A DNA stretch of 64,000 nt, taken from Himantopus leucocephalus. Lineage: Eukaryota > Chordata > Aves > Charadriiformes > Recurvirostridae. The notes beneath the pieces are model-generated. The model worked only from the letters and a program-made list of their open reading frames with translations, had not been told where the DNA came from and made no database searches. Below are positions 25,901 through 38,827 of the stretch, piece by piece; position 1 is the stretch's first letter; the number at the start of each line of letters is the position of its first letter. The translations under genes and the position numbers were made by a program. The stretch is taken from contig RSEF01000005.1 of NCBI GenBank assembly GCA_003993805.1, positions 16,759,324 through 16,823,323 of the forward strand. Direction: 5' to 3'.

Positions 25901-28900
25901 AGGGGCTACAGAAGGGGTTTCCCAGATTGTACAGGGAGTGGGGTTATACTTGCAATGAGAACTTAAGCTCAGCAAATATAAGGCATTGACATAACCTGCC
26001 CAAGTCAAAGTGGATTTCAAAGCCCATGGAATCTCACTGTGCTTGTACACCTAATACTTTCCAGTGAGGTAGAATACCAACAGCAGGATTCCTCCTCTTT
26101 GCTGCACCCTCTAGTGCAGCAAGTATAGTGCCGTAATAGTATAAATATTAAGCAGCAATAATTTATATTTGCTATGCATCTTAGCAAGCATGCTGGAAAG
26201 ACATCACATGTTACTGTTCAGAAGAAAAGGTAGTGCCTGTTTCATTCTTCAAGAATGCTCCCTTTTAGTCTCTGACAAATGAACTAAAAAAAAAATATCT
26301 CTTGATGCATCTGTTTAATAACTCTGTACCTGTGACTACCAATAACTTAGGCTTGGAATTGTAGGCTGTTAGTGTCTATACAGCTTGAAAACAGTAGCTG
26401 GAATTTTCCATGGGCTCTGTTGACAGCGGGTCAGATGAGATTGGTCTTGAATGGATGATGCACAATTTTTATGGTTATAGATAATGCGTCACATCATATT
26501 CTTCCTTTACATTTTTGTACATTGTTGTGCCAGCTCTCTTTTCCAAATAGAGCTGAAAGTGGTACCTGTTATCACTCCAGAAAACTCTTTGATACATTAG
26601 CAAGGATTTGTTACTTAAGAATGAGAACAAATGCTTCCTCCCTCAGCACTTTATCTTTTTGCATCTAGGAGCACTGGGGACTCCCAGGCACAGCCTGATT
26701 TTGGACATCCTTCTTTAGACCCCAGAAGTGGGATTTAGTTGCCTGAATACAGGGCCAGTGAAAAAGCCTTGTGGCCCTTTAAATGGCCCAGGGTTCCTGA
26801 GAGGCATGAGCAAGGAATTTGTGCCCTTCTACCTCTGCAACCACAGGCGATGCCAGATAATTGCGACGGGCACTGAGTGCCTGTGTTTGCGTAGCTGTAT
26901 CCCACCTCTTCCACTGCTAGGGGAGAATAGCAGGATGCTAAATTTGATGCTGTAAATATTCTCCTGGAGGAACTTGATTCCCTCCATTGACTTTAGACGG
27001 AATGTGGTCTTCCACCTCAGGTGTCTGAGTTGCAACCCTGAAGTTGAGTTTTGTGACTATTCACTGCTGCTGCAGAGTTGGCCAGTCAGGAGAAGGCAGC
27101 AAACCTAGAACCTCATGATGGCTACTGCTGTGCAACCGAGCCAGCCACACCATTGCCGTAGCCTTCAGCAATGTCTCACTGTCCCATTGATGGTGGAAGA
27201 AGAATTCAAGCCTGTGGAATGAGGAGGTGAAAGAGAGATCGAATAGGCTGTTTGCTCTTGTCTTACCTTGGTATCACCTGTAGTATTTACCATTGCAGGG
27301 GTTATTAACACAGGCTGTGTGACTTCCAGTCAGGCAATGAGCTCAAAGTCTGCCTGAAATTCTCCAAAAACACACCCATTGCTTCCCTGCTGGCATAAAG
27401 ATACTATCATAAATATCTGTGGGTTGAGTACCTCTCTCAGTGTAATCGTCTGCATACAGCTTGAGCAACATACCTAAAAAGCTGACCTGCATTCACCTCC
27501 TTGGAAAGCTAGAAGTTAGGCCATTCTACATGACCATACAAAGAGCTGCCTTTCTGGAAGGCTGTAGGCAACCTTGTGGTTTGATGGCAGTTGTCCTAAT
27601 AGGAAGCCACCGAACTACTGCATAAGTTGAACCGTACCACGCAGCAGTTGGGAGATGGTATATAACAGTCAATGGAGCTAAGACTCAGAGTTGCCTCAGT
27701 GTTGGTAGACATAAGACTTTACATTTCAGTATTATTTCTCTAAGCCATTCAGTACCTGTACTTCATTATCAGGATAAACCTTTGTAACCTGAGAATATCC
27801 AATTCTCATTTGGACAGTATCTTCTTTATTTATTATCTCATATACACCAACTAGGAGAACTAATCTTCTTTAAAATTTATTACTACACTGTTTTTTTATT
27901 TTACTTTTATTTACAGTTACTCAATGATACAATGAACTCCTGTGCATATGTACACGTCATGGAACAGGGAATCAATTTCCAGCTTTGCTGAAGTGCCTTT
28001 GTAAGGACAGCAGAGCTTTCAAATCTAAGAAGCAACATTCAAATTAAACTTTCAGGTTCTTAACTGAGTGATCTCTTTTTTTTATTGCACACAATCTTTT
28101 CATCAATAATGTCAATCCTGACTTAAGCAATGCTCTATGACCTGATCTGTTGAGGGCCATATGCACAGAATGGGTCTAACAGCAGTAAGGTGATAGTTGG
28201 GATTTGTTACTGTCTAGGAGGCTCGAAATTTGTTCAGTATAACCTTAAGCTGTTCAAAGTCAGTGGCAGGAAGAATCTCTTTGCTTAGGGTTTCTGATTC
28301 TCCTAAGACAATTCAGATTCTATGATAATACAATCAGGGATCTGAGGCACTTGTGTTAACTCTGAAGGCTTCCTTTGCAGGACGTTGTCTTTAGTAGTGT
28401 GTGGGATGGTCTTTTGCAGTTTTTCACCTTACTTGAAGCTGAAGGTTCGGGTAGTTTTTTAGGGTACACTGGGAGGGCTTTTTTCTTGCAAATTTATAAT
28501 GAACATAATTGGGTTAACCTTTAAGGCTTATTAATTTCCTGTGTCAGCTGATACTTTCTGTTCTTCTGGTCATTCTTGTTGCATTGCTGCTTGGAAGCAT
28601 TTCCCTGCTGCTGTTGCTCCTTTTTAACAGAACTGTTACTTATCCATTGAACATAATGTTTAACACCGTTTCTGGCATGAGGAAAAACATTACGCTTGAT
28701 GTGGCTGACCAGACTATTGCATTAAGTAACTAAGTGAGAAGAAAGGTGTGAGAAGTCATAGTCTCAGTGTGCCTGTCAAACCAACCCCTGATGTTGTTTG
28801 TGATGGAACAGTGAAGCTGAGTCGCTGTGTACTCTGTGTTAGGGATGTTGTACAGTGAAACCCAGCACACTGTAACAACAAGTTGGGCACTTCTGCCCTG

Positions 28901-28972
28901 TGTGTATTTTTCAGGTTGAAATTCACTGCTGAAAGATGGGTATCTAATTATCACCACCGATGAATTAGACAC
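22998..28972. other. AT-rich non-coding region, no supported gene
   Basis: About 6 kb without a gene or mobile element that I can support. Frames are short and balanced between strands. The only structured element is a GT-rich stretch near 23.39 kb. Likely intron or intergenic DNA. Confidence 0.55.
23386..23417 (+). repeat. GT-rich microsatellite with duplicated TGTATGTGCATGT unit
   Basis: The 13-mer TGTATGTGCATGT occurs at 23386-23398 and again at 23405-23417, separated by GTGTGT. This is a short imperfect alternating purine/pyrimidine microsatellite. Confidence 0.75.
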
Positions 28973-29028
28973 TGATAAGTTGGACCTGATGATCCTTATG
29001 GGCCCCTTCCAGCTCAACATGTTGTCTG
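28973..29028 (+). mobile_element. CR1 3'-end remnant (short, diverged)
   Basis: The stretch contains AAGTTGGACCTGATGATCC followed by TTATGGGCCCCTTCCAGCTC, matching the order of the CR1 3' terminus (TTGGACT-AGATGATC, then GGTCCCTTCCAACTC). The 8-bp terminal tail is not recognisable, so this would be an old or clipped copy. Nothing upstream is clearly CR1. The call rests on about 55 bases. Confidence 0.5.
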
Positions 29029-31840
29029 GTAAGAAAAATCCCCTTTCTTTCTGCCTTTTATATTTGCATAATGCTATGTTTAAAAGCATTATTAAGGGTT
29101 TGAAAGTGAAACAAAATATTTCTAATGTACGCAAGATGTTTTAACCAACTTAAATATTTTTGGTTTGGTTTAAAAAATAATTGCAGAAAAAAAATTATTT
29201 GCATGCTGATCTTGTGACTGGCTCTTGTAACAGTGCATTGTTTTCTCTGACTTAAAGCATTAGCAGCTAGATGATGGCACTAGTATGGAAGTATATTTTT
29301 ATGAGTGGGTTTTGCTAGGGTTCTCCTAATTGTACACAGAATGCATTCGGCTTAGCTAAGTCAAAATCTCAGCTATGTGGCAACTGAAAATCACTGGAAC
29401 TACAGTTGTTTATGAGAAATTAGGCCCTGGGTTCAAAATGTCACATAGCATTGCCAAGGCGACAATATCAAATCATGATTAGTAGAATTACTCTGAACAG
29501 TAGGCATAGCTTAAAACGAGGTTAAAACAGCTTTTTCTGAAGGTCGAAGAGGGCCACAATACTCACTGGTTGCCTGTAAGTAAACAGCACCTTCAATACC
29601 AACAGTATCTTTAGCCTCTATAATGCATAGCATCGCCTTTGTGCTAGATATCCTATTGACTCTGTGTGACTCATATTTTATGACCTCACCAATGAGATAA
29701 CACCCTCATTTGATAAAAGGCTATATCAATTAAGAAAAGCCCTACTGCCTGATAACTTGATTAAGAGCTGAGTACTCAGGGTGGTGTTGTGAGACATTTC
29801 ATTTCTAATCACTTCTGGTTTCTTGTTGAGCAGCTTTATGGAATTATCCAACCTTTGGCAAACTTTTGTATGATGCTTATTGCACCTAAAGATAAATTAT
29901 TCTTTATTTGTTCAATTTGCTGCCAGGTGGGGCCCATCTGCCTGTAGGGATCAGCTTTCTAAAGACTTGGTATCATAAGGTTCATTTTTCATTTGAGTGT
30001 CCTTAGGGCTTTTGTATTTTTGCCATCTTTAGAAGTCAAAAAAGGAAAAGAAAAAATAAAAGTAATGCAGAAACTTGAGTTTTAAGATCACAGATGTATG
30101 TGCTGGTTTATAAGTTCTCTAACCAGAAATGTCAGAGATTTATATAAAATTTAAGAAAAATTCCCAAATCCAGAACTGAAAACAAGGTTTTCTTTTTTTA
30201 CGTAATCCAGTAACTGTAGATCATGAAATATATTAATTATTCACACATTGTGGCCAAACCCTTCCCTCTGTGAAACTGCCGTCATACATCACTATCACAA
30301 AGTAATGGAAAATTTGATACATATTGTGAGACATGCTATTAGGGCTTACATTCCCTTTTCCAAGGGTGGAAACATCTTTGGAGAAAATGCCATGCAGTTT
30401 ACTTCATAGTTTGGTTCTCCTTTTGTTGCTCCCCTTTGGACGTCCAATCTTAGGATCAGTGTTGAACTTTTACTAACATGGCCCTTAACAAAGCACCTGT
30501 GTAGGAAGGAGATGTGTCCCTTTTTTCTGTTTCAGTTTAAACAAGAAAAACTTCTGATAGCACTGATGTAGATAGCAGAGAAGTTTCACTCCTTGGTAAC
30601 CAGCAGTGTTTTGTGATGGCAGCAGGAGCTCCAGGCAATTCTGGAAGCCATTGGTGGAGCACTGGGGCTTGGGATAAGCCTGCCTCCACCCTGCCTAACA
30701 ACATGCAGGCAAACGAGAAAGCAGCGTGCTACCTTTTTTTTTTTTTTTCTGTAAGATTCAAGCCCATCTGTTTAAAACCTTCCTGTTATTGAGCTGGATT
30801 TTGCTGTTAGGATGACTACAGTTTTACTTCATGAGCTGAGAGGCAGTTTAGAGAGTGTTTCCTCTGATAGCAACCTTTCACAACTGTTTTAGAAGCTACT
30901 AAACAACATCCCCTCTCTTAGGCAAAGACTGTTGGATCAAAATTCAGCCCCACCAGGACCTCCCTATTTCAATCCAAGTTTTGTGTCCATTCTTAGCTTA
31001 AGTGTGGATTAGGTCATATCCTTTGTCTAAATCAGAGCCTTCTTTTTTAGCTCTGGTCCCTTTCCTATTTTCAGGTCTCCTGAACCATGTATATTCACTT
31101 AAATGTCACACTGCCCAAGCAGTGCTTAAACGGAATAGGTATCTGCAGACATCTGACACTAGAATCATTGTTTCTTGCACAAAACCTCTCTGAGCTGACT
31201 CAGCTGATCAGAAAAGTGGTCGTTAATACAAGTAGCAGTTATAACAATATATATACAATAACATATACAACTATACAATAATATTTAAATGTTCTGTGTT
31301 CATATGTCAGTCATGCCTCAGTAAAACGTTTGAACAGTACATAATTTTACAATAGTCTTCAGAATAATATATGTGAGAGCCTGAAGGCATATAGTCTGAT
31401 AGTGCCAGCAGGCCTTGAAGGAAAAGAGTGCCTAGAAAAGTGCTTGCAGTATCTGGAGAGCGTGATGTCAGATACAAACTACAATCTAGGCAGACCAGGC
31501 AGGGATGGAATTAAAACAGCCATTTGCCATTGCTGGCAGAAGTGTAGACCATCTCTGAGATCTTCAGAAGTGGAACAGAGACCTACACCAAGAATGTGGA
31601 CACTATGGTCCAACAAATATTCTACTGAAAATTTAAGAACCTAAAATGTGTGAATAACCAGGTGAATAGCAGAAGATGCTTACAGAGTATTGTAAGAACA
31701 CGGCATGTGTAAGATACATTATTCCTCTGGGTTATCTCAGCCATACCTTACAATAAGCAGTTTAGAAACTTCCTGGAACATGAAAAAGAGCAAGAAAATA
31801 AATGATCAGATATTTATACACAAGGCTAAGGCATCTCATG
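29029..31840. other. non-coding region, no supported gene
   Basis: About 2.8 kb of AT-rich sequence with only short, unrecognisable frames. It contains a 15-T run at 30734-30748 and an AT-rich stretch near 31.24-31.29 kb. I see no mobile-element or exon signature. Confidence 0.55.
30734..30748 (+). repeat. poly-T run (15 bases)
   Basis: Fifteen consecutive T residues, preceded by ACC. On the minus strand this is a poly-A run, but no retroposed gene body or target-site duplication is evident next to it. Confidence 0.8.
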
Positions 31841-32070
31841 AGCCTTCTTTTCTCCAGGCTAACCAATCCCAGCTCTCTCAGCCTCACCAGTCTCAACTCT
31901 CTCAGCCTCTCCTCACATGACAGATGCTTCAGTCCAAGATCCTTCTAGTACCGAGGAGCCCAGAACCGAACACAGCAGTCTGGATGTACCTTACCAGTGC
32001 TGAGTAGTGGCGAAGAATCCCTTCCCTCTCAACCAGCTGGCAACACTCTGCCCAGTGGAGCCCAGAAGGT
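31841..32070 (-). mobile_element. CR1 fragment with internal duplication and deletion
   Basis: On the plus strand the sequence reads AGCCTTCTTTTCTCCAGGCT, then a CCCAGCTCTCTCAGCCTC-like segment, GGAGCCCAGAACCGAACACA, CACCAGTGCTGAGTAG-like sequence and AGCTGGCAACACTCTGCCCA. This is the order seen in minus-oriented CR1 copies near the end of ORF2. Two changes are visible. A roughly 26-bp segment carrying CTCTCTCAGCCTC is present twice in tandem (about 31866-31910). The part between the CTTCAGTCC-like segment and the GGAGCCCAGAAC segment is much shorter than in typical copies, implying an internal deletion. Both ends are truncated and the 3' tail is missing, so this is a degraded remnant. Confidence 0.8.
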
Positions 32071-35000
32071 TGATAAGACACACATTCTACTGGCAGTACA
32101 TGGATAGGTGGGGCAACGTACAATAAAAGCATTCTGAGACAGTGGGCAAATGCAGTTGAAAGCTAATGAGATAGCTCACATTGCCCCTTCTGGATGAGAG
32201 TACCACACAACATGGGGCAGCAACATGACAGAAACAGGATTCAGACTCAGGACATTCATATAAAACCTGAGGCATGAGTACCGTAATGATAGACTGTGCC
32301 CAGAATTGTACCAGGATGCAAGGACATAGGGCAAGGAGACAGACTGGTGAAGTTAGGACCAGGCACCTTTGAGGTTATACTAGTCATATCACATCATACC
32401 ATACCATATCTAATAGATACATGTAAATATATACACATATATGTACAAGCAAAGGCATGGAAGAAAGTACTGGCAAATCTGTAAAGAAGAGGAAGACTTC
32501 CCCAGTTAGCATGGTCACACTGGTAAATTTATAGTCTGGTAGCAGTGAGAAATCCTTCAGGTATACCACAGGTCTGCATGGTTCCCACACTGCTTAATAG
32601 TGTGTTGAAATGCAGTCATTAGCTGTTACTGGTAGAAGACGTACTATCTGATTTATCCAGGGCAAAATGTCCGGAGGGGGTGGTGGCACATTAACTTAGA
32701 TGAGCCATCCATGGCATACCTCTCAGTTGTTATCAGCTGTGAGTGGTAAAATGATCCTGAGACATTCCAGTGTAAACTGAACTAGGAATATTGCAGACAT
32801 TAAGAGTTTCTATTTTGCAAGAAGTAAATATCAGGGAAGAGTCAGGCTAGGACATTGTTATCAAACAAATGACAGCCAATGTACATTTATAGCAAAAGCA
32901 GCAATGGAAATCATAGAGAACAGAGACCATATTTATTGGCTTTGGAATTAAGCAGTAAGGAAATGCTTAATCAAAATTATAGGGTGGGAGTCCAGAATTT
33001 GTGGCCATCTTTACAAATTATACACACCCCATTCTTGTCCTGTAGTTTTGTTTCTCCTGCAAATGCTTTCACTTTTTTTTGTCCCCCTCTGGAGTAATAT
33101 ACCAGTTACACAAATGTTTGACCCTGTGAAAATTTAAAAATTGATTGTGTTTTCTGGCCTTGGTGAACACAAGCCAACCTGTGTCTGCAGAAACAGCATT
33201 TTCCAGAAGCATCAGTGAGTATGCACAGACATGTGCTCTGCTTTACTAAGGGTACTTGCCAAAGCCTTGTGAATATGTCCAGGAAAGAGAAATATTCCTG
33301 GTCAGTCAAATCACTCCAACATTTACCATCAGGAGTTAGTAGAAAAGATCCCTATTTTAAATAATGACCTCTTATTTATGCAATGTGTTATACAATAATA
33401 ATATGTTCCTTGATGTAAACATCTGTCTGTTTCCCAGAACATTTGCTAGACCCTTGGCCAATTTCAATCAAAATTGGCAGATGGCTAGATGTCTCAAGTT
33501 TCTGGAAGTTTCTGCAAGGCTAGAAAAATTAGTTAGCCAAGTAAAAGAAAGAAACTTTATTACGATATCTCTGTTATAAACCTTCCACTACAGGAGAAGC
33601 TTCAGTATTAATTTACCCCTTATTGCACAGGGAATCAACATGAGAGCTTAACATCAAAATGCTTATATGTTGGAAACAAGGCTTCACTGCCCCACACATT
33701 AAAAAACCTCTGACCTGTGATGTCTACTAAGATTTATATACTGACTGAAACCTGGCGTATTCATAACATTCTTAGTTTGGATGAATAATGTCAGTGTAGT
33801 TCAACTAAAAGTCCATTTAGTGTAACTCAATTAAAATTTCAGTGGAACAAGAAGACAGAACCATCAAGGAAACCAGACTTTATTAGATGCAATGCTTGTA
33901 GAGCTACTGTTCAGGAGATTTTTTGCCCTGGAACTGAATGAATCCACTGTGGTTGTCCCTTATGCGCTACTGTTCTGAGAGGAATGAATGAGCTCCCCTT
34001 TTAGCTGCAAGAGAAGATGAACTTTTTTACGCAGTCGTGTACTTCCAAGTCATTGTGAGTCATGAAAGCACTTTCAGCTCTTCTGCAGTTTCTTCCCCAT
34101 TCTTCCTTCTCTCTGAGACTGAGAGCATCCCGGTTGTCTGAACTAGCTCTTGTGCTCTGTTCTGCCATTTGTGTACACCAGGATAATGTTCTTGCTTGTC
34201 TGCTACTTTGAGAGCTTTGCTTATCTTCCTACTTTCAGGTCTTTGTTCCTGGTACTTTTAATGAACTGCTATTCGTCCTTTATAAATTCAGTCTGAACTT
34301 CAAATTCTTCTCTTGTTTGGCAAAATCTTTGTTGTTAATTCTTAACTCTTAATGTCAAAATTGTTTCTTCAGGATTCAGTCAGTTCTTCTGCAGTTTTCT
34401 CTTTGGGTCACAAGGTTAAAACCAGTGTGATTAGGAGGTTATTTTGAGGATAAAAAACTTGAAGAATCCCCAAAAAAAAGCAATACAGTTTCAGAGCCAG
34501 CTTCCTCCACCTGCATTAATGAACACGATTAAAACCCACACAGTGCCAATGAACTTGCCACTATCAGAAATAAGGCTGCTTTCTCATTGTCTTGCTTTCC
34601 ACTGTCACTCATCAATTGTCGCTATGGAAAGAACTGCTCCTGAAATCTCTTCTTTCATCTTTATAGAGAGCATTACCACTCCATTTCCCTAGTGGGGTTA
34701 CTTTAATTTGTTTCTATTTATTTTTCACTATGCATCTTATTCAGGAAACAATTCAGACCCAAATACAGTCAAACTCAAAGTGACTCTTGACAGCTGAATA
34801 GAGGCATCTGCCATGGCCCTTTTCATTTTTTTGTTTCTTAAGCCATGTGTTGAAATGTGCATTTCTCAAGAAATACCATAGCAGATTCTCTGCACAGCAG
34901 GTAAGCAATCATTTGTACAAAATCACAAGGAGGGGCTTCAAAGTGAAATATTGAGGAGCAAAATCCAGCATTACCATGAGGGTGCAAACTGTAGTAAGAA

Positions 35001-36285
35001 GAATAATGATGGCCCTAATTCAAACGTGAGGATGCTCCCTCAAGCCTGTCAGTGGGAGAGAGGGAGCACTGCTTCCTCTTACAGATGTGTGTTGAGACAG
35101 GGAGCTCTTGCAGCTTCTCTTCCTCACCTGATAAGTGCATTGCAAACACGGTCCGAAGTTTCTTCTCATGGACTTGGGACCTTTGGAGGTAGGCTTGGTC
35201 TTTATTTGGACAAGTTTTGATACTTCTCATAGAGAGGGAACTGTGAGAACAGCATACAGGTTCTGCAGCCTCTGCTGATCTCCCAGGCAACTTTTCCCAG
35301 GTGAATCCATGAACATACCTACCATGACATTCACCCAAACAAAAACCTGCACAACACAGTGCTGTACACAAAGGTTCTGCATCAGCCCTCCTTGTCTCCC
35401 TGCAAACAGGGGTCTCCCTTCCTTGCTGAAGTTAATCATAGCCATCTTCTGGACAGTATTTTGGCTTTGTCACATGCTCAAAGCCCAATCCTATAGGCAA
35501 CTTCCTGCCAGTCTTTAGCCTTGCACAAGAAATAGCCCCCCTCAACATGCTACTACCTGAAAGTTAAGTCATATTGACCAACATTTTCAAGAAACAGGGA
35601 CTGCTCTGTCATGCCCATAGTGCACAGGAAATGACTTCAAACTCTGTTTGGAACTTAGGTTTGAATGCCTGTAGGTGAAGAGGTACTATTTCTTCAGTCA
35701 GCTGCTTGATGGATAGTGGGCAAGATGCAGACACTTCTGTCAGTGTATCAGGCAGAAAAGGAAGCAAACAGACACACCTTCTCAAATGCACGTATAGCTC
35801 CTGGAGAAATTGGGGAAGCAGGCTGGGGAATTTTAGCTCTCCATGTGACAGTATTTTCATTTGTGTTGTTCCTGGTATGACACCCACATTTTCCCCTTTC
35901 CTCCCCTCTCCTTAATCCACTTGTAAAGGTGAAAGAAAATCTGTTCATGATTGATTTATCAAAGTGCTATGCAAGTGTTAGTCCTTCTGGTGGATTTGTC
36001 AAGTTATGTGACATATTGTATTACACCACATGAGTTACTGGTCTTTGTCATGCTCCTGGGGGAAGGTGGGGAGGAGGTGTTGTGTTGCATTACCAGCAGT
36101 GTAAATTTTACTGTAGAATGTGTATGACATGGGGATTCAGATTCTCTTCCTAGTTCTGCAAAGTTATACATTTGTAAGAGCGTCCTCAGTAAGTCCTTCG
36201 GCAGCTGAGAAGGAAGTCTCTAGTTGTGTTTCATTCACAACCAAAAAGTTTTCTGGAAAATACAAGAACACCAGAACAACACAAG
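32071..36285. other. non-coding region, no supported gene
   Basis: About 4.2 kb without a recognisable gene. Several frames of 60-120 codons occur on both strands but lack family similarity or paired splice signals. A good donor-like CAG/GTGAGG on the minus strand near 35.13 kb lacks a convincing exon around it. A CATACCATACCATATC-type simple stretch lies near 32.39-32.41 kb. Confidence 0.5.
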
Positions 36286-36459
36286 CACTGGAACAGGCTG
36301 TCCAGGGATGTTGTGGAGTCCCCTTCTCTGGAGATTTTCAAGACCCACCTGGATGCAGTCCTGTGTAATGTGCTCTAGGCAATCCTACTTTAGCAGGGGA
36401 GTTGGACTAGAAGATTTATAGAGGTCCCTTCCAACTCTGAAAATTCCATGATTCCATGA
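36286..36459 (+). mobile_element. CR1 3' end (5'-truncated), plus strand
   Basis: About 174 bp beginning GCACTGGAACAGGCTG, continuing GTTGTGGAGTCCCCTTCTCT, GGAGATTTTCAAGACCCACC, a CAGGGGAGTTGGACTAGAAG segment and GAGGTCCCTTCCAACTCTG. It ends in two ATTCCATG tail units. This is the standard CR1 3' end in sense orientation. The element is heavily 5'-truncated, the normal outcome of CR1 insertion, and encodes only the last residues of ORF2 plus the 3' UTR. Confidence 0.93.
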
Positions 36460-37325
36460 AATAATACAATTTCTTTGTTTTCATTTGCCTGAGGGACTAT
36501 TTTAACTCCCCAACTTCAGCATGGGTAATGTTCAGCTCCAGCTTCCTTCAGTTCACTTCCCAGTCTCCAGTTAACTTATTAAAGATGTGTTCCAGGAGAC
36601 ATTTCCAGATCTGGTGTCATGATTTTCTTTTTAAAGCAGAACTTGCTTGGCATTAGCATAGCAGTGGAGCATACGGTTTGACAGCCTGTGATGTTGGAAG
36701 GTGGGAAGTGATAAATGGGGAATGAACAAGAGTTGTTGGTCTTTCTGCTTTTGGAAAATACAGTCACAGGAGCAAAGTGTGTTTTTGGGAACAGGTAACT
36801 GAGGACAGATGGGAAAAATTCAGAGGCAGCTTAAAAAATTAAGAAAGCTGTTTCAAAACTAATTTGAATTGAAAGAAGAGATCAAAACCTGTAGTAAATG
36901 GATTGTGTGTTTCTTTCTCCCAGAGCAGCTTCAAAATTCTGAAGTTTGCAGTTTCATAGAATGAAAAACAGGTCCCTCTGCACACTCGGCTTGGATAACT
37001 CTTCTGGGTTACTCATATTTAAAGAAAACAGTAACTTTTAAAAAATATTTAAAAATGCTAAAAATAGATTAAAAAAAAAAAAGACCATGGCTTTGGGAGG
37101 AAGAACAACCTACAAGAGCTGGACTTAGAATCAAATGTGCTTCCTTCTATCTTCCCTGGTTTGGATTTTTAAGATGACCTAAGAAATGACCTTTGTGAGG
37201 AAGATTTTTTTCCAAAAAATGGGATTGAGAAAGATAAGCAAAAGAGTTAGAAGTCGGGTTTTCCAAAAAAAGAGCTTCTGCTTATCAAAAAATTAGGAAA
37301 CCTAATAGTTAAATGAGTTTCATTT
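36460..37325. other. spacer between two oppositely oriented CR1 ends
   Basis: About 0.87 kb of AT-rich sequence with A/T homopolymers near 37.04-37.08 kb. No gene or element is recognised in it. Confidence 0.6.
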
Positions 37326-37634
37326 TCATAGAATCATAGAGTGGTTTGGGTTGGAAGGGACCTTGAGTATCATCTAGTTCCAACCCCCCTGCCATGGGCA
37401 GAGACACCTTCCACTAGACCAGGTTGCTCAAAGCCCCATCCAACCTGGCCTTGAACACCTCCAGGGATGGGACATCCACAACTTCTCTGGGCAGCCTGTT
37501 CCACTGTCTCACCACCCTCACAGTAAAGAATTTCTTCCTAATATCTAATCTAAATCTACCCTCTTTCAGTTTAAAACTGTTACCCTTGTCCTATCACAAC
37601 ACTCCCTGATAAAGAGTCCCTCCCCATCTTTCCT
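37326..37634 (-). mobile_element. CR1 3' end (5'-truncated), minus strand
   Basis: Begins with two tail units (TCATAGAATCATAGA), then GGGTTGGAAGGGACCTTGAG, CAACCCCCCTGCCATGGGCA, TGTTCCACTGTCTCACCACC and CACAGTAAAGAATTTCTTCC. This is a CR1 3' end in antisense orientation. It is the same type as the copy at 54582, with the same segment order and many identical blocks. CR1 identity is clear up to about 37634 and then ends abruptly. Sequence from about 37.66 to 37.79 kb (GAAGCCCAAGATTTTATTTG and neighbours) faintly resembles an older CR1/L2-like stretch, but not well enough to annotate. Confidence 0.93.
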
Positions 37635-38827
37635 TCGTTTTGATATGAAATAATGTCTTTCTGTTTCTGGTAGGAGGGGCGTGACTAATACTATTTCTCT
37701 TCTTAGTGTAATGAAGCCCAAGATTTTATTTGCCTTACTGACTTATACATGGCTGATGCCTCCATGCCCCTGTATTTCATAGAACTGTGACTCACTTATT
37801 AAATATTAACCTTATTTATATTATTCCTCTCAACTTTTTATTTTATCTATATGTTTAGCTAAGGAGGCAGCACATCATACAAGCTACCAAACACAAAACA
37901 AGTTCAGTGGACGAAGACTGCAAAAAGTACATGAGATAAGTAAACACAAGAAACATATATAGATACGTAAAACAGGAATTAATCTCCAGCATGCCTAGGT
38001 GGATGCAACCCTACAAGCCTTAACCAGTTTGTCCTTTGACTTTTTTTCTACCACAGTGAAATAAAATTATTTGGTACATGGGAACCCTAGAGATCCTTCC
38101 TGGCTTCTACGGCCTTTCTACCTCATTTCTGTCAAAAAGCTAAGAAACAATGTACATGCCTTGAAGGAGGCGCCTGAATAGGCTGTATCTGCAATTGTTG
38201 TCAGCAACCTCTGCTCCTTCAGTTTCACTAGGCTCACCTTGAGTTTTAGCTAGTGGAGGATCTGGCCTATTAACTCTCTAACTTTAAATGTTTCGTGGAG
38301 ATATGCTCCATGTCAAAGTTTAACTCCCCACTGAGAGGTTTTGTGAGGGTTTGCTGCTGATGGAAAAACTATGTAACAGGAAAGTGCAAATTCTTTCCTG
38401 GTTCTAGTTTTGTGTTTGTGCCACTGTTAAGGTAAGTTCCAACCACAGCTGTAAGATGAAGATATGCCCAGTCTCTAATAAGTATTATATGTGTCTTAGA
38501 AATTAGATTGACTAAAGAGAAAGTCTGTAATGGTGAGACAAGTTAGGGGAGCAACTCTGCCATCTACCTCTGCCATTAAATGTACTCATAAGGCAGTGCT
38601 GACATACTGAAAAGCAAGTTAAAATACTACTGAACTATGTCTACATGGGCAGAAAAAGACCAATTATTTATGTTGGAATTTGGCAATATAAGCACCCCGC
38701 AAGAAACAGGAGGGAGCTGAGTTTTAAGGTAAATAAAGGGGAAAAGGAGAAATATGAATAAGCTTTTCTACTAAAAATCAAAAAAATGTGATGCTTTGAA
38801 GAGACTGGGATTAGGGAACTGCTGGAG
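37635..38827. other. non-coding region, no supported gene
   Basis: About 1.2 kb between two CR1 copies. There is a possible very old LINE remnant at its left end (to about 37.79 kb) and otherwise unremarkable AT-rich sequence. Confidence 0.5.

Noticed and set aside
28730..29134. 134-codon minus-strand open frame
   Set aside because: It overlaps a CR1 3'-end remnant in antisense and has no recognisable domain. Likely chance.
35120..35220. Donor-like CAG/GTGAGG on the minus strand after HEKKLRTVFAMHLS-like coding
   Set aside because: The donor matches consensus well, but no good acceptor bounds the other side and the peptide matches no family I know. Single consensus donors are common by chance.
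37655..37790. Faint older LINE-like stretch beyond the CR1 at 37326-37634
   Set aside because: GAAGCCCAAGATTTTATTTG and its surroundings recall CR1/L2 sequence, but the similarity is too weak by eye. A RepeatMasker run would settle it.
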